Positions 26,451 to 34,739 of a stretch of DNA of 64,000 nt are shown piece by piece; position 1 is the first letter of the stretch; each line of letters starts with the position of its first letter. Under the pieces are notes generated by a model that worked only from the letters and a program-made list of their open reading frames with translations, had not been told where the DNA came from and did not search any database. Location: the NCBI RefSeq assembly GCF_014775655.1, contig NZ_CP061274.1, forward strand, positions 2,914,001 through 2,978,000, read 5' to 3'. A program made the position numbers and the translations under genes. The DNA is from Clavibacter zhangzhiyongii (lineage in GTDB: Bacteria; Actinomycetota; Actinomycetes; Actinomycetales; Microbacteriaceae).

Positions 26451-26528
26451 GTGCCGGTGCCGGTGCCGGTGCCGGTGCCGGTGCCGGTGCCGGTGCCGGT
26501 GCCGGTGCCGGTGCCGGTGCCGGTGCCG
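26451..26528. repeat. 13 perfect copies of the hexamer GTGCCG
   Basis: A 78-base uninterrupted microsatellite between the stop of the histidine phosphatase gene (26533) and the menA promoter, both on the minus strand. It is not in a coding frame I believe. It could vary between strains and alter spacing upstream of menA. Confidence 0.95.
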
Positions 26529-26532
26529 AGCG

Positions 26533-27285
26533 CTACCGGCTGCCGCCCACCGGCGACGGCGCCCAGCCGTCCGCCGGGCAGTTCCAGCGCATGATCGCGT
26601 GGCGGCCGTGCTCGAAGCCGAGCTCGCTGAGCGTGGAGGTGGAGAGGGTGAGGATGCCGCCGGCCTCCGCGGGCAGGCCGACCCACGCGACGGCGAGCGC
26701 GCGGATCACGTGCGCGTGCGCCACCAGCAGCACGTCCTGGCCGGACTCCAGCACGGGCAGCACGCGCTCGAGCACCTGGAGGACGCGGTCGCGGACCTGC
26801 TGGGACGTCTCGCCGGGGGTGTCGCCCGCGGGCACGCCGTCGGTCCAGAGGTCCCAGTGGCCGCGCTCGGACTGGATGTCGGCGGTGGTGCGGCCCTCGT
26901 ACGCGCCGTAGTCGAACTCGACGAGGCGGTCGTCGACCTCGGCCTGGTCGCGGTAGCCGATGAGCTCGGCGGTGCGGAGCGCGCGCGACCGCGGGCTCGC
27001 GAGCACCAGGCCGAACTCGGTACCGGCGAGCACGGCGCCGACCGCGCGCGCCTGCCCCTCGCCCGTCTCGGTGAGGGGGATGTCGGTCGTGCCGGTGTGG
27101 CGCCCGTTGACGCTCCACTCGGTCTGCCCGTGGCGGACCATGACGATGCGGCCGCGGACCTTCTCCTGCCACTCCGGGGTGCCGGGGATCTCCGCGCGCG
27201 CGATGGCGGCGTCCACCTCCGCGTACATCGGCGCGACGTCGTCGCGGGCGAGGCGCTTGGCGGTGGCGGGGTTCATGCCGGTCAT
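26533..27285 (-). CDS. Histidine phosphatase family protein (phosphoglycerate-mutase-like)
   Basis: 250 residues. After a 45-residue N-terminal extension comes the catalytic IVMVRHGQTEWSVNGRHTGTTDIPLTETG, then SPRSRALRTAELIG, the acid in FDYGAYEGRTTADI, and the second His in VLLVAHAHVIRALA. Substrate not defined; acid phosphatase or small-molecule phosphatase more likely than glycolytic mutase. ATG has GGAGGAGA upstream; a second ATG three codons later is possible. Confidence 0.87.
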   Translation of the reverse strand: MTGMNPATAKRLARDDVAPMYAEVDAAIARAEIPGTPEWQEKVRGRIVMVRHGQTEWSVNGRHTGTTDIPLTETGEGQARAVGAVLAGTEFGLVLASPRSRALRTAELIGYRDQAEVDDRLVEFDYGAYEGRTTADIQSERGHWDLWTDGVPAGDTPGETSQQVRDRVLQVLERVLPVLESGQDVLLVAHAHVIRALAVAWVGLPAEAGGILTLSTSTLSELGFEHGRHAIMRWNCPADGWAPSPVGGSR

Positions 27286-27356
27286 GCGGGGGTCTCCTCC
27301 GTCGTCCGGGCGGGTGGCGGACGACCTCCGACTCTACGCCCGGCGGATCCGCGGGC

Positions 27357-28268
27357 TCAGTGCACGTGCTCCAGCAGGTCGAGCCCCACCACGCCCAGGG
27401 CGTCGCGGACGGCGAGGCGGGCGCGGAGGTCGGCGTCGTCGAAGTGCACCATCACGGCGTACGCGACCGCGCCGCGCGGCCCCCGGAGCACGCCCGCCTC
27501 GGCGCGCACGCCCGCGTCGACGCCCGTGCAGTCCACGAGCGCCATGCCGTGCTCGCCGCCGCCGCGGCTGACGAGCGCATCCAGCCCGAAGGACGCCGCG
27601 ACCAGCGACCGGTCGGTGTTGAGCGCGAGCCATCCGACGACGCGCGTGCTCGTCTCCTCGTCGACCACCTCGCCGTGCACGAGGGAGGCGAAGAGCGACG
27701 CGAGCTCGCGGGCGGATCCGACGGAGAGCTGCGGGGCGTCGTCCGGCCCGCGGCTGCCGCGCGCCACGTCGAGGAGGGCCGTGCGGCGGAGGCCGAGCGA
27801 CTCGGCGCGCGTACGCACCGCATCCAGGCCGACGAGGCCGAGGAGCGCGTTGGTCGCGGCGGCGTCGCCGGTCGCGCCGACGAGCGACGCGAGGTCGGTG
27901 ACGGGCAGCGACGGCACCACGAGGTGGCGCCAGAGGCCCGCCGTGCCGCCCTCGTCGTCCGGCTTCCGGTCGACGAGGTGCAGCGGCGACAGGTCGCCCG
28001 CGGTCATGCGCGCCGACAGCTCGACGAGGAGCAGCACGCGGCCGAGGCCGGCGGCGGGCAGCGCCACGTGGTCGTCGACCGAGAGCACGACGTCGCCGGA
28101 GTCGAGGTCGACGGCGCGGGCCGCGACGCGCATCCCGTCGAGGGCGAGGCCGCCGAGCGCGCGGAAGGCGGGGCGGAAGCACGGGGTCGGCTCCTGGCCC
28201 GCGTGGCGCGCGGCACCACCCCCGGCGCGTCGGGGGCGGTGGAGCGGATCCTCGCGGGCGGCGACCAT
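27357..28268 (-). CDS. Serine-hydrolase (class A beta-lactamase-like) fold protein lacking catalytic residues
   Basis: 303 residues with overall beta-lactamase-like layout. After VDLDSGDVVLSVDDHVAL, the place of the Ser-x-x-Lys motif reads PAAGLGRVLLLVEL (Gly74, Arg77). The Ser-Asp-Asn position reads GDAAATNALL, and the Lys-Thr-Gly position is not found (RAEAGVLRG). It is therefore probably a non-enzymatic binding or regulatory relative. The start is uncertain: ATG at 28266-28268 has no good ribosome site, and it follows the M13 peptidase gene by 11 bases in the same direction. Confidence 0.7.
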   Translation of the reverse strand: MVAAREDPLHRPRRAGGGAARHAGQEPTPCFRPAFRALGGLALDGMRVAARAVDLDSGDVVLSVDDHVALPAAGLGRVLLLVELSARMTAGDLSPLHLVDRKPDDEGGTAGLWRHLVVPSLPVTDLASLVGATGDAAATNALLGLVGLDAVRTRAESLGLRRTALLDVARGSRGPDDAPQLSVGSARELASLFASLVHGEVVDEETSTRVVGWLALNTDRSLVAASFGLDALVSRGGGEHGMALVDCTGVDAGVRAEAGVLRGPRGAVAYAVMVHFDDADLRARLAVRDALGVVGLDLLEHVH

Positions 28269-28279
28269 CGCGCGGCGCG

Positions 28280-30262
28280 TCACCAGATGGTGACGCGGGC
28301 CTCCTCGTCGAGCCACAGGCCGTCGCCCGGCCGCACGTCGAACGTCTCGTAGAACGCGTCGATGTTGCGGACGATCTGGTTGCAGCGGAACTCGTTCGGC
28401 GCGTGCGGGTCGATGGCGAGCAGGCGCATCACCTCGGCGTCGCGGCCCTTCTGCTGCCAGGCCTGCGCCCAGGAGAGGAAGAAGCGCGCAGCTCCCGTCA
28501 GGCCGTCGATCACCGGCGGCTCCGCGCCCTCGAGCGAGAGGAGGTACGCCTTCCACGCGATGGAGAGGCCGCCGAGGTCGCCGATGTTCTCGCCGATGGT
28601 GAGGGCGCCGTTGACGTGCGGCGCGCCGTCGCCCGTGAGCTGCGCCGGCACCAGGGCGTCGTACTGCTGGATGAGCGACGCCGTGCGCTCCTCGAACGCC
28701 GCGCGGTCGGCCGGGGTCCACCAGTCGGTGAGGCGGCCGTCGCCGTCGTAGCGCGAGCCCTGGTCGTCGAAGCCGTGGCCGATCTCGTGGCCGATGACCG
28801 CGCCGATCGCGCCGTAGTTCGCGGCCGGGTCGCGCGCCTCGTCGAAGAACGGGAACTGCAGGATCGCGGCCGGGAACACGATCTCGTTGAAGCCCGGGTT
28901 GTAGTACGCGTTGATGGTCTGCGGCGTCATGAACCACTCGTCGCGGTCGAGCGGGGCGCCGATCTTCGCGAGCTCGCGGCGCGTCTCGAAGCGGGCGGTC
29001 GCGCGCACGTTGCCGACGAGATCCGTCGGGTCGATCTCGAGCGCCGAGTAGTCGCGCCACCTGTCCGGGAAGCCGATCTTCGGGGTGAACCTGTCGAGCT
29101 TCTCCAGCGCCCGCCCGCGGGTCTCCGCGGTCATCCAGTCGAGGCCGGAGATGGAGTCGCGGTACGCCTCGACGAGGTGGCCGACGAGCACGTCCATCTC
29201 GGCCTTCGCGGTGCGGGAGAAGTGGCGGTCGACGTAGATCCGGCCGATGGCCTCGCCCATGGATCCCTCGACCAGCGAGACGCCGCGCTTCCAGCGCACG
29301 CGCTGCTCGGGCGCGCCCGTGAGCGTGCGGCCGTAGAAGTCGAAGGACGCCTCCGAGAACGCCTTCGGGAGCAGGGCCGCGTTGGAGCGGACGACCTGCC
29401 AGGTGAGCCAGTCGCGGAGCGCGGGCACCTCGGCGTCGGCGAGCAGCGCGCCCGTGCCCTCGGCGAAGCTCGGCTGGCGGAGGACGACCTCGTCGAGCGC
29501 GGCCGCGGGCGCCTCGAGGGCGTCGCGCCAGACGTCGAGGTCGGCGCCGGCGGCCTTCGCGACGACGTCGCGGAGCTCGGCCCAGGAGACGAGGTTGTAG
29601 GTGGCCTGGCTGTCGCGGGTGCGGACGTTGTCCCAGTGGGCCGCGGCGAGGCGGGTCTCGAGGTCGAGGATCCGGTCGGTGCGCCCCGCGGGGTCGTCGA
29701 GCTGCGCGAGGCCGAGCATGCGCTCGACGAAGGCGCGGTACGCGTCGCGGACGGCCGCGTGGCCCTCCTCGCGGTAGTAGCTCTCATCGGGGAGGCCGAG
29801 GCCGCCCTGCTCGACCTGCACGACGTAGCGCTCGGGATCGCCCGGGTCGTTGTCGACGAAGAGGCCGAGGAGGCCGCTCACGTTGCTCTGCTCGAGGCGG
29901 CCGAGGGTCGCGAGGAAGGTCGGCACGTCGGTGACGGCGGCGGCCTCGTCCAGCTGGTCGCGGATCGGCTCGACGCCGAGCGACTCGACCCGCTCCTCGT
30001 CCATGAAGCTCGTGAAGAGGTCGCCGAACTTGCGCTCCTCGGTGCCGGGCGCGGCGTCGACGGCCTCCTCGATGATCACGCGCACGGCCTCCTCGGCGGC
30101 CTCGGCGAGCTGGTGGAACGAGCCCCAGCGGGCCTTGTCGTCGGGGATCGCGGTGCGCTCGAGCCAGCGGCCGTTGACGTGGAGGTAGAGGTCGTCCTGG
30201 GGCCTGACCCCCTCGTCCAGCTCGTCGGTGCGGATCCCGGTCGGAGGTGTCTCGGCGCTCAT
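28280..30262 (-). CDS. M13 family metallopeptidase (neprilysin/PepO-like)
   Basis: A 660-residue zinc peptidase, full length for the family. The N-terminal part has VRPQDDLYLHVNGRWLERT; the zinc site is GHEIGH from His492 with a following FDDQGS, and the third ligand is in ENIGDLGGL. The C terminus ends with RCNQIVRNIDAFYETFDVRPGD, also typical. No signal peptide, so cytoplasmic or exported by an unseen route. ATG at 30260-30262 lies 7 bases after TAGGCT (leaderless). It is divergent from the XRE gene over 92 bases. Confidence 0.95.
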   Translation of the reverse strand: MSAETPPTGIRTDELDEGVRPQDDLYLHVNGRWLERTAIPDDKARWGSFHQLAEAAEEAVRVIIEEAVDAAPGTEERKFGDLFTSFMDEERVESLGVEPIRDQLDEAAAVTDVPTFLATLGRLEQSNVSGLLGLFVDNDPGDPERYVVQVEQGGLGLPDESYYREEGHAAVRDAYRAFVERMLGLAQLDDPAGRTDRILDLETRLAAAHWDNVRTRDSQATYNLVSWAELRDVVAKAAGADLDVWRDALEAPAAALDEVVLRQPSFAEGTGALLADAEVPALRDWLTWQVVRSNAALLPKAFSEASFDFYGRTLTGAPEQRVRWKRGVSLVEGSMGEAIGRIYVDRHFSRTAKAEMDVLVGHLVEAYRDSISGLDWMTAETRGRALEKLDRFTPKIGFPDRWRDYSALEIDPTDLVGNVRATARFETRRELAKIGAPLDRDEWFMTPQTINAYYNPGFNEIVFPAAILQFPFFDEARDPAANYGAIGAVIGHEIGHGFDDQGSRYDGDGRLTDWWTPADRAAFEERTASLIQQYDALVPAQLTGDGAPHVNGALTIGENIGDLGGLSIAWKAYLLSLEGAEPPVIDGLTGAARFFLSWAQAWQQKGRDAEVMRLLAIDPHAPNEFRCNQIVRNIDAFYETFDVRPGDGLWLDEEARVTIW

Positions 30263-30307
30263 GCGCACGAGCCTATGCGCCTTCGCCCGGCCCGCGCCGG
30301 GAGCGGT

Positions 30308-30354
30308 GTAAAGCACCCTTGACACCCCCGCGACGTAAAGCTAGCTTGTCACCC
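30308..30354 (+). promoter_or_regulatory. Consensus promoter inside two direct repeats, operator of the XRE gene
   Basis: -35 TTGACA (30319-30324) and -10 TAGCTT (30342-30347) are exactly 17 bases apart, and ATG follows 7 bases after the -10. Two 20-base direct repeats GTAAAGCnnnCTTGnCACCC (30308-30327 and 30335-30354, 27 bases apart) cover both boxes and abut the start codon. Confidence 0.7.
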
Positions 30355-30552
30355 ATGCGCAGCGAGGTGAGGGAACTCCGGACGGCGGCCGGCCTCTCCC
30401 AGCAGGCCCTCGCCGACGCGCTCGGTGTCTCCCGCCAGACGATCAACGCCATCGAGACGGGACGCTACGACCCGTCGCTCGGGCTCGCCGTGCGGACGGC
30501 GCGCTTCTTCCACCAGACCGTCGAGGAGGTCTTCCATGTCGAGGACGACTGA
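30355..30552 (+). CDS. XRE-family regulator (YozG/PBSX-repressor-like)
   Basis: 65 residues, essentially one helix-turn-helix domain: VRELRTAAGLSQQALADALG and VSRQTINAIETGRYDPSLGLA. This short class is usually paired with a small membrane protein and regulates its own operon. It has a consensus promoter with direct repeats and is leaderless. The end overlaps the next gene by 17 bases. Confidence 0.9.
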   Translation: MRSEVRELRTAAGLSQQALADALGVSRQTINAIETGRYDPSLGLAVRTARFFHQTVEEVFHVEDD

Positions 30553-30937
30553 ACGCCGCGGGATCTCCCGCGTGAACGTGCTCATCGGGACCGTGTTCGC
30601 GCTGTCCGCCCTCGTCCTGCTCGTCGCCGGGCACGCGGACCGCGCTATCTCCATGGCCGTCATCACCGTCATCTTCCTGATCCAGGCCGTCGTCGCGGCG
30701 CAGCCGGGGGTGAGCGACGAGACCCGGGTGAACGGGCTCGAGTACCGCGACGAACGCGACCGGCAGCTCGCCCAGCGCGGGTTCGCCGCGGTCGGCGTCG
30801 CGGCGCTCCTCCTCTCCTGCGGCACGTTCCTCGTCCGCACGCTGATGGGCGACGTCGACTGGTGGATCGCCGGGCAGATGCTCGTGCTCGTCGCCGTGTG
30901 GGGCATCGCGAACCGGGTGGCCGTCCGCCGGAGCTGA
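30536..30937 (+). CDS. Small integral membrane protein coupled to the XRE regulator
   Basis: 133 residues starting MSRTTERRGISRVNVLIG with four hydrophobic segments. A central conserved-looking motif is EYRDERDRQLAQRGFAAVGVAA, as in DUF2178-like partners of short XRE regulators. GAGGAGGT lies upstream, inside the XRE gene. Its role is unknown; a sensor or target of the regulator is inferred from overlap. Confidence 0.78.
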   Translation: MSRTTERRGISRVNVLIGTVFALSALVLLVAGHADRAISMAVITVIFLIQAVVAAQPGVSDETRVNGLEYRDERDRQLAQRGFAAVGVAALLLSCGTFLVRTLMGDVDWWIAGQMLVLVAVWGIANRVAVRRS

Positions 30938-31042
30938 AGCCGATCGCGTCGGATCCGCAGCGCGAAACGCCGCCGCAACACGGCGTCGGTACGCTCGCGG
31001 ATCGGGGCGTCTCCCCACACACCCGCGCGGAAGCAGGCGAGC

Positions 31043-32326
31043 ATGGCCCGACAGATCTGGACCCTCCACGGCGACGGCAAGGCGGTGGACGCCTCCGCGG
31101 TCGTCGGCCCCGGCGAGCGCCTCACCTGGCCGCGCACCATCGGGCTCGGGATGCAGCACGTCGTCGCGATGTTCGGCGCGACCTTCCTCGTGCCCGTCCT
31201 CACGGGCTTCCCGCCCACGACCACGCTGTTCTTCTCCGGGATCGGGACGCTCCTCTTCCTCCTCATCACCAAGAACCGGCTGCCCAGCTACCTCGGGTCG
31301 TCGTTCGCGTTCATCGCGCCGATCCTCGCGGCCAACGCGGCGACGGCGGCGGGCGGCGGCGGCATCGGCGCGGCGCTCGCGGGCATCGTGGCGGTCGGGA
31401 TCCTGCTGGCCGTCATCGGCGGCATCGTGCAGGTCACCGGCACCGGCTGGATCGACGCGCTGCTGCCGCCCGTCGTCGCCGGCGCCATCGTCGCGCTCAT
31501 CGGCTTCAACCTGGCCTCGGCGGCGCGCGACAACTTCGTCGTGGCGCCCGTGACGGCGACCATCACGCTCGCGACCGTGATCCTCTCCACAGTGCTGTTC
31601 CGCGGGATCCTCGGCCGGCTCTCCATCGTGCTCGGCGTGGTCGTCGGCTACGTCGTGGCCGCGATCCGCAGCGAGATCGACTTCTCGAAGATCGAGTCGG
31701 CCGCGTGGATCGGGCTGCCCGAGTTCCACGCACCCGAGATCACGCCGCAGTTCTGGGCGCTGCTGCCCGCGTTCCTGCCCGTCGTGCTGGTGCTCGTCGC
31801 CGAGAACGTGGGCCACATCCGCGGGGTCGCGCAGATGACCGACGGCTCGGTCAACAAGCTGACCGGGCGCGCGCTCCTGGCCGACGGCCTGGCGACCGTG
31901 CTCGCGGGCCTCGGCGGCGGATCCGGCACCACGACCTACGGCGAGAACATCGGCGTGATGGCGGCCACCCGCGTCTACTCGACCGCCGCGTACTGGGTCG
32001 CCGGCGCGTTCGCCGTGCTGCTCGGCCTCTCCCCCAAGGTCGGCGCGGTCATCAACACGATCCCCGCCGGGGTGCTCGGCGGCGTGACCACCGCGCTCTA
32101 CGGCCTCATCGGGATCATCGGCGTGAAGATCTGGATGGACAACCGGGTCGACTTCTCGAAGCCGGTCAACCAGCTGACGGCGGCGACCGCGCTCATCGTC
32201 GCGATCGCGCCCTTCACCTTCACGCTCGGCACCGTCTCGTTCAACGGCATCGCGCTCGGCACCGTCGCGGCCATCGTGATCTACCACGTGATGCACACGG
32301 TCGCGCGGCTGCGCGGGACCGACTAG
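31043..32326 (+). CDS. Uracil/xanthine permease (NCS2 family)
   Basis: A 427-residue nucleobase:proton symporter with about 14 membrane segments. NCS2 signatures: GLGMQHVVAMFGATFLVPVL, PSYLGSSFAFIAPI, LVAENVGHIRGVAQMTDG (carrying the conserved Glu and His) and GLGGGSGTTTYGENIGVMAATRVYS. The last segment favours uracil permease UraA over xanthine. A TACGCT box near 31001 would give a leader of about 35 bases. No pyrimidine genes are adjacent. Confidence 0.92.
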   Translation: MARQIWTLHGDGKAVDASAVVGPGERLTWPRTIGLGMQHVVAMFGATFLVPVLTGFPPTTTLFFSGIGTLLFLLITKNRLPSYLGSSFAFIAPILAANAATAAGGGGIGAALAGIVAVGILLAVIGGIVQVTGTGWIDALLPPVVAGAIVALIGFNLASAARDNFVVAPVTATITLATVILSTVLFRGILGRLSIVLGVVVGYVVAAIRSEIDFSKIESAAWIGLPEFHAPEITPQFWALLPAFLPVVLVLVAENVGHIRGVAQMTDGSVNKLTGRALLADGLATVLAGLGGGSGTTTYGENIGVMAATRVYSTAAYWVAGAFAVLLGLSPKVGAVINTIPAGVLGGVTTALYGLIGIIGVKIWMDNRVDFSKPVNQLTAATALIVAIAPFTFTLGTVSFNGIALGTVAAIVIYHVMHTVARLRGTD

Positions 32327-32360
32327 CGCGCGGGGCGGCGGCAGCGGCGGCCGCCGTCGG

Positions 32361-33059
32361 TCAGAGCCCGAGCAGCCGCTCCAGCGCGGGATCCTCGAGG
32401 GAGTCGAGCACGAGGTCGGCCCCCGCGTCGCGGAGCTCGGCGGCCGAGTAGTGGCCGCTCGCGACGCCGACCGCGGTGGCGCCCGCGTCGTGCGCGGACG
32501 TGACGTCGTTCGGGGTGTCGCCGACGACGAGCACCTCCTCGCGCCGCGGCTCGGCGCCGCGCAGGATGCCGGCGGTGGCGATCGCGCGGCGCACGACGTC
32601 CACCCGGTCGGGCGAGTCGGATCCGTACGCGCCGAACACGAAGAACCGGCCGAGCCGCGCGGGCTCCATCTTCGTGCGGGCCGCGCCCTCCATCGCGCCG
32701 GAGACGACGCCGAGCACGACGCCCGCGTCGGCGAGCCGGTCGAGCAGCGCCTCGGCGCCGTCGAGCACGCGGTATCCCTCCGAGACGCGGATGTCGTCGG
32801 CGAGGTGGCGCAGGTAGGAGGCGTAGAGGCGCGCGAGCTCGGCGGGCTGCGGATCCCGGCCCATCACGCCGCGGAAGGTCGCGGCGCCGACCTGCGGATC
32901 CGTCTCCCCCGCCGACGAGTGCTCGCCGATGTCGGCCTCCACGTCGTGCAGGTCGCGGAAGGCCATCGCCCAGCTGCGGGCGCCGGAGCCGCCCGTGTGG
33001 ATGAGGGTCTCATCGATGTCGAAGAGGACGGCGGGCGGGATGCGATCGGTGTCGGCCAT
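32361..33059 (-). CDS. HAD-superfamily hydrolase
   Basis: 232 residues. Motif I LFDIDETLIHTGGSG has the nucleophile Asp and second Asp; VLGVVSGAMEGAARTK is the motif II region; VLVVGDTPNDVTSAHDAGATAVGVASG is motif IV. Phosphatase of the phosphoglycolate-phosphatase type, with a helical cap; substrate unknown. ATG start. Convergent with the permease gene, and it follows the MarR gene in direction but has 64 bases between. Confidence 0.88.
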   Translation of the reverse strand: MADTDRIPPAVLFDIDETLIHTGGSGARSWAMAFRDLHDVEADIGEHSSAGETDPQVGAATFRGVMGRDPQPAELARLYASYLRHLADDIRVSEGYRVLDGAEALLDRLADAGVVLGVVSGAMEGAARTKMEPARLGRFFVFGAYGSDSPDRVDVVRRAIATAGILRGAEPRREEVLVVGDTPNDVTSAHDAGATAVGVASGHYSAAELRDAGADLVLDSLEDPALERLLGL

Positions 33060-33123
33060 GGATCCATCGTGCTCCGGCCGACCTCCGTGCGACCCGGACG
33101 GCCACGGCGCAGCGGCGGGCGCG

Positions 33124-33633
33124 TCAGCTGCGGCGCGCGCGGACCCGCTCGGTGGTGCGGGCGATGACCCGCAGGCTGTCGATGAGCGTCGCGATCTGCT
33201 CGCGGCTGAGGTCGGCGAGCACCTCGTCCTCGTCGGCGACGAGGCGGCGCATCGCGCGGTCGACGCGCTCGATGCCGAACGGCGTGAGGACGACGAGCCG
33301 GCTGCGGCCGCCCGCCGGATCCTCCTCGCGCGTGATGAAGGAGCGCGCGGTCAGCCGGTTCACCCGGTGCACGAGGCTGCCCGTGTCGGTGCCGAGCCGC
33401 TCGGCGAGCGCGGCGCGCGTGAGGCCGGCGTCGCCCTGCTGGCGGAGCACGGAGAGGAACTCGAACTCGCTCGTGGTGAGGCCCTCGGCGGCGAACGCGC
33501 CCTCGCGGATCCGCTGCATCTGCGGCAGCAGGCGCCGGAGCCGCGACACCACGTCGAGCGGCGCGAAGTCGACGTCGGGCATGGCCGCACCCCACGCGTC
33601 GATCACCAGGTCGACGTCGTCGTCATCCTTCAT
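33124..33633 (-). CDS. MarR-family transcriptional regulator
   Basis: 169 residues. The winged helix is clear: LTTSEFEFLSVLRQQGDAGLTRAALAERLG, TGSLVHRVNRLTARSFITREEDPAGGRSRLVVLTPFG. The N terminus is acidic (MKDDDDVDLVIDAWG). ATG follows GGGAG at 6 bases. It is divergent from mmuM across 133 bases, which it may control; no clear palindrome is seen there. Confidence 0.87.
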   Translation of the reverse strand: MKDDDDVDLVIDAWGAAMPDVDFAPLDVVSRLRRLLPQMQRIREGAFAAEGLTTSEFEFLSVLRQQGDAGLTRAALAERLGTDTGSLVHRVNRLTARSFITREEDPAGGRSRLVVLTPFGIERVDRAMRRLVADEDEVLADLSREQIATLIDSLRVIARTTERVRARRS

Positions 33634-33766
33634 CGGGACTCCCACCGTCGCGTCCACGGTACCCGGGACGCGACGCGACGCGGACCCGCCGGCGCACGAC
33701 GGGCGGGTGACGTCGCGGGGCGTCGCGGTCGGCGGATGCGACGCCCGGCTCCGGCAGGATGTGCGC

Positions 33767-34669
33767 ATGACCCGGCCGCTCCCCCTCCCCGACCGCCCGC
33801 TGGTGCTCGACGGCGGGCTCGGCACGCTGCTGGAGGCGCGCGGGCACGACCTCTCGGATCCGCTCTGGAGCGCCCGCGTGCTCGCCGACGAGCCCGACGC
33901 GATCCGCGCGGCGCACGCGGAGTTCTTCCGCGCGGGCGCGGACGTCGCGATCACGGCGTCGTACCAGGTGGGCTTCGCGGCCTTCGCGGCGCGCGGCCGG
34001 GGCGCGGCCGAGACGGAGGCGCTGCTGCGCGCGAGCGTGCGGCTCGCGGCCGAGGCGCGGGACGAGGTCGCGCGCGACGACGCCGGGGCGCCGCGCGACC
34101 GGTGGATCGCCGCGTCCGTCGGCCCGTACGGCGCGACGCTCGGCGACGGCTCCGAGTACGCGGGATCCAGCGGCCTCACCCGCGCGGAGCTGCGCCGCTG
34201 GCACGCGCCCCGGTTCGCCGTGCTGGCCGACGCGGGCGCCGACCTCCTCGCCTGCGAGACCATCCCGAGCCTCGACGAGGGCCGCGCGCTCGTGGACCTC
34301 GCGCGCGGCTCGGGCGCGTCCGCCTGGCTCGCGTTCACGGTCGCCGACGGGCGCCTGCGCTCCGGCGAGCCGATGGCGGAGGGGTTCCGCCTCGCGGAGG
34401 AGGCCGACGAGGTCGTGGCCGTGGGGATCAACTGCGCGCACCCGGAGGAGGTGCCCGCCGCGATCGCCGCCGCCCGCGGCGTCACCGACCGGCCGGTGGT
34501 GGTCTACCCGAACTCGGGTGAGCGCTGGGACGCGGTCGCCCGCGGCTGGCGCGGCGACCCGGCGCTGCCGTCCGTCGACGCGTGGATCCGGGCGGGCGCG
34601 TCGCTCGTCGGCGGCTGCTGCCGGGTCGGCCCCGACGGGATCCGGCGGATGCGGGACGCGCTCGGCTGA
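33767..34669 (+). CDS. mmuM: Homocysteine S-methyltransferase
   Basis: A 300-residue zinc methyltransferase using S-methylmethionine or SAM to make methionine from homocysteine. The N-terminal LVLDGGLGTLLEARGHDLSDPLWSA, the zinc Cys in VGINCAHPEEV, and the Cys pair in LVGGCCRVGPDGIRRM are intact. ATG at 33767 lies 6 bases after CAGGAT, so probably leaderless. A strong hairpin follows. Confidence 0.93.
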   Translation: MTRPLPLPDRPLVLDGGLGTLLEARGHDLSDPLWSARVLADEPDAIRAAHAEFFRAGADVAITASYQVGFAAFAARGRGAAETEALLRASVRLAAEARDEVARDDAGAPRDRWIAASVGPYGATLGDGSEYAGSSGLTRAELRRWHAPRFAVLADAGADLLACETIPSLDEGRALVDLARGSGASAWLAFTVADGRLRSGEPMAEGFRLAEEADEVVAVGINCAHPEEVPAAIAAARGVTDRPVVVYPNSGERWDAVARGWRGDPALPSVDAWIRAGASLVGGCCRVGPDGIRRMRDALG

Positions 34670-34679
34670 TCCCGCCGGC

Positions 34680-34718
34680 ACGACGGCGGCCCGCCCCGCG
34701 AGGGGACGGGCCGTCGTC
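34680..34718. terminator. Bidirectional hairpin between convergent mmuM and NmrA genes
   Basis: Inverted repeat ACGACGGCGGCCCGCCCC / GGGGACGGGCCGTCGT with minor mismatches around GCGA. Confidence 0.7.
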
Positions 34719-34739
34719 GCGTGCGGGCGGCGCGGCGGA

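Noticed and set aside
26281-26560. Frames reading Val-Pro or Cys-Arg repeats over the GTGCCG array
   Set aside because: Product of translating a microsatellite; no start site or homologous domain.
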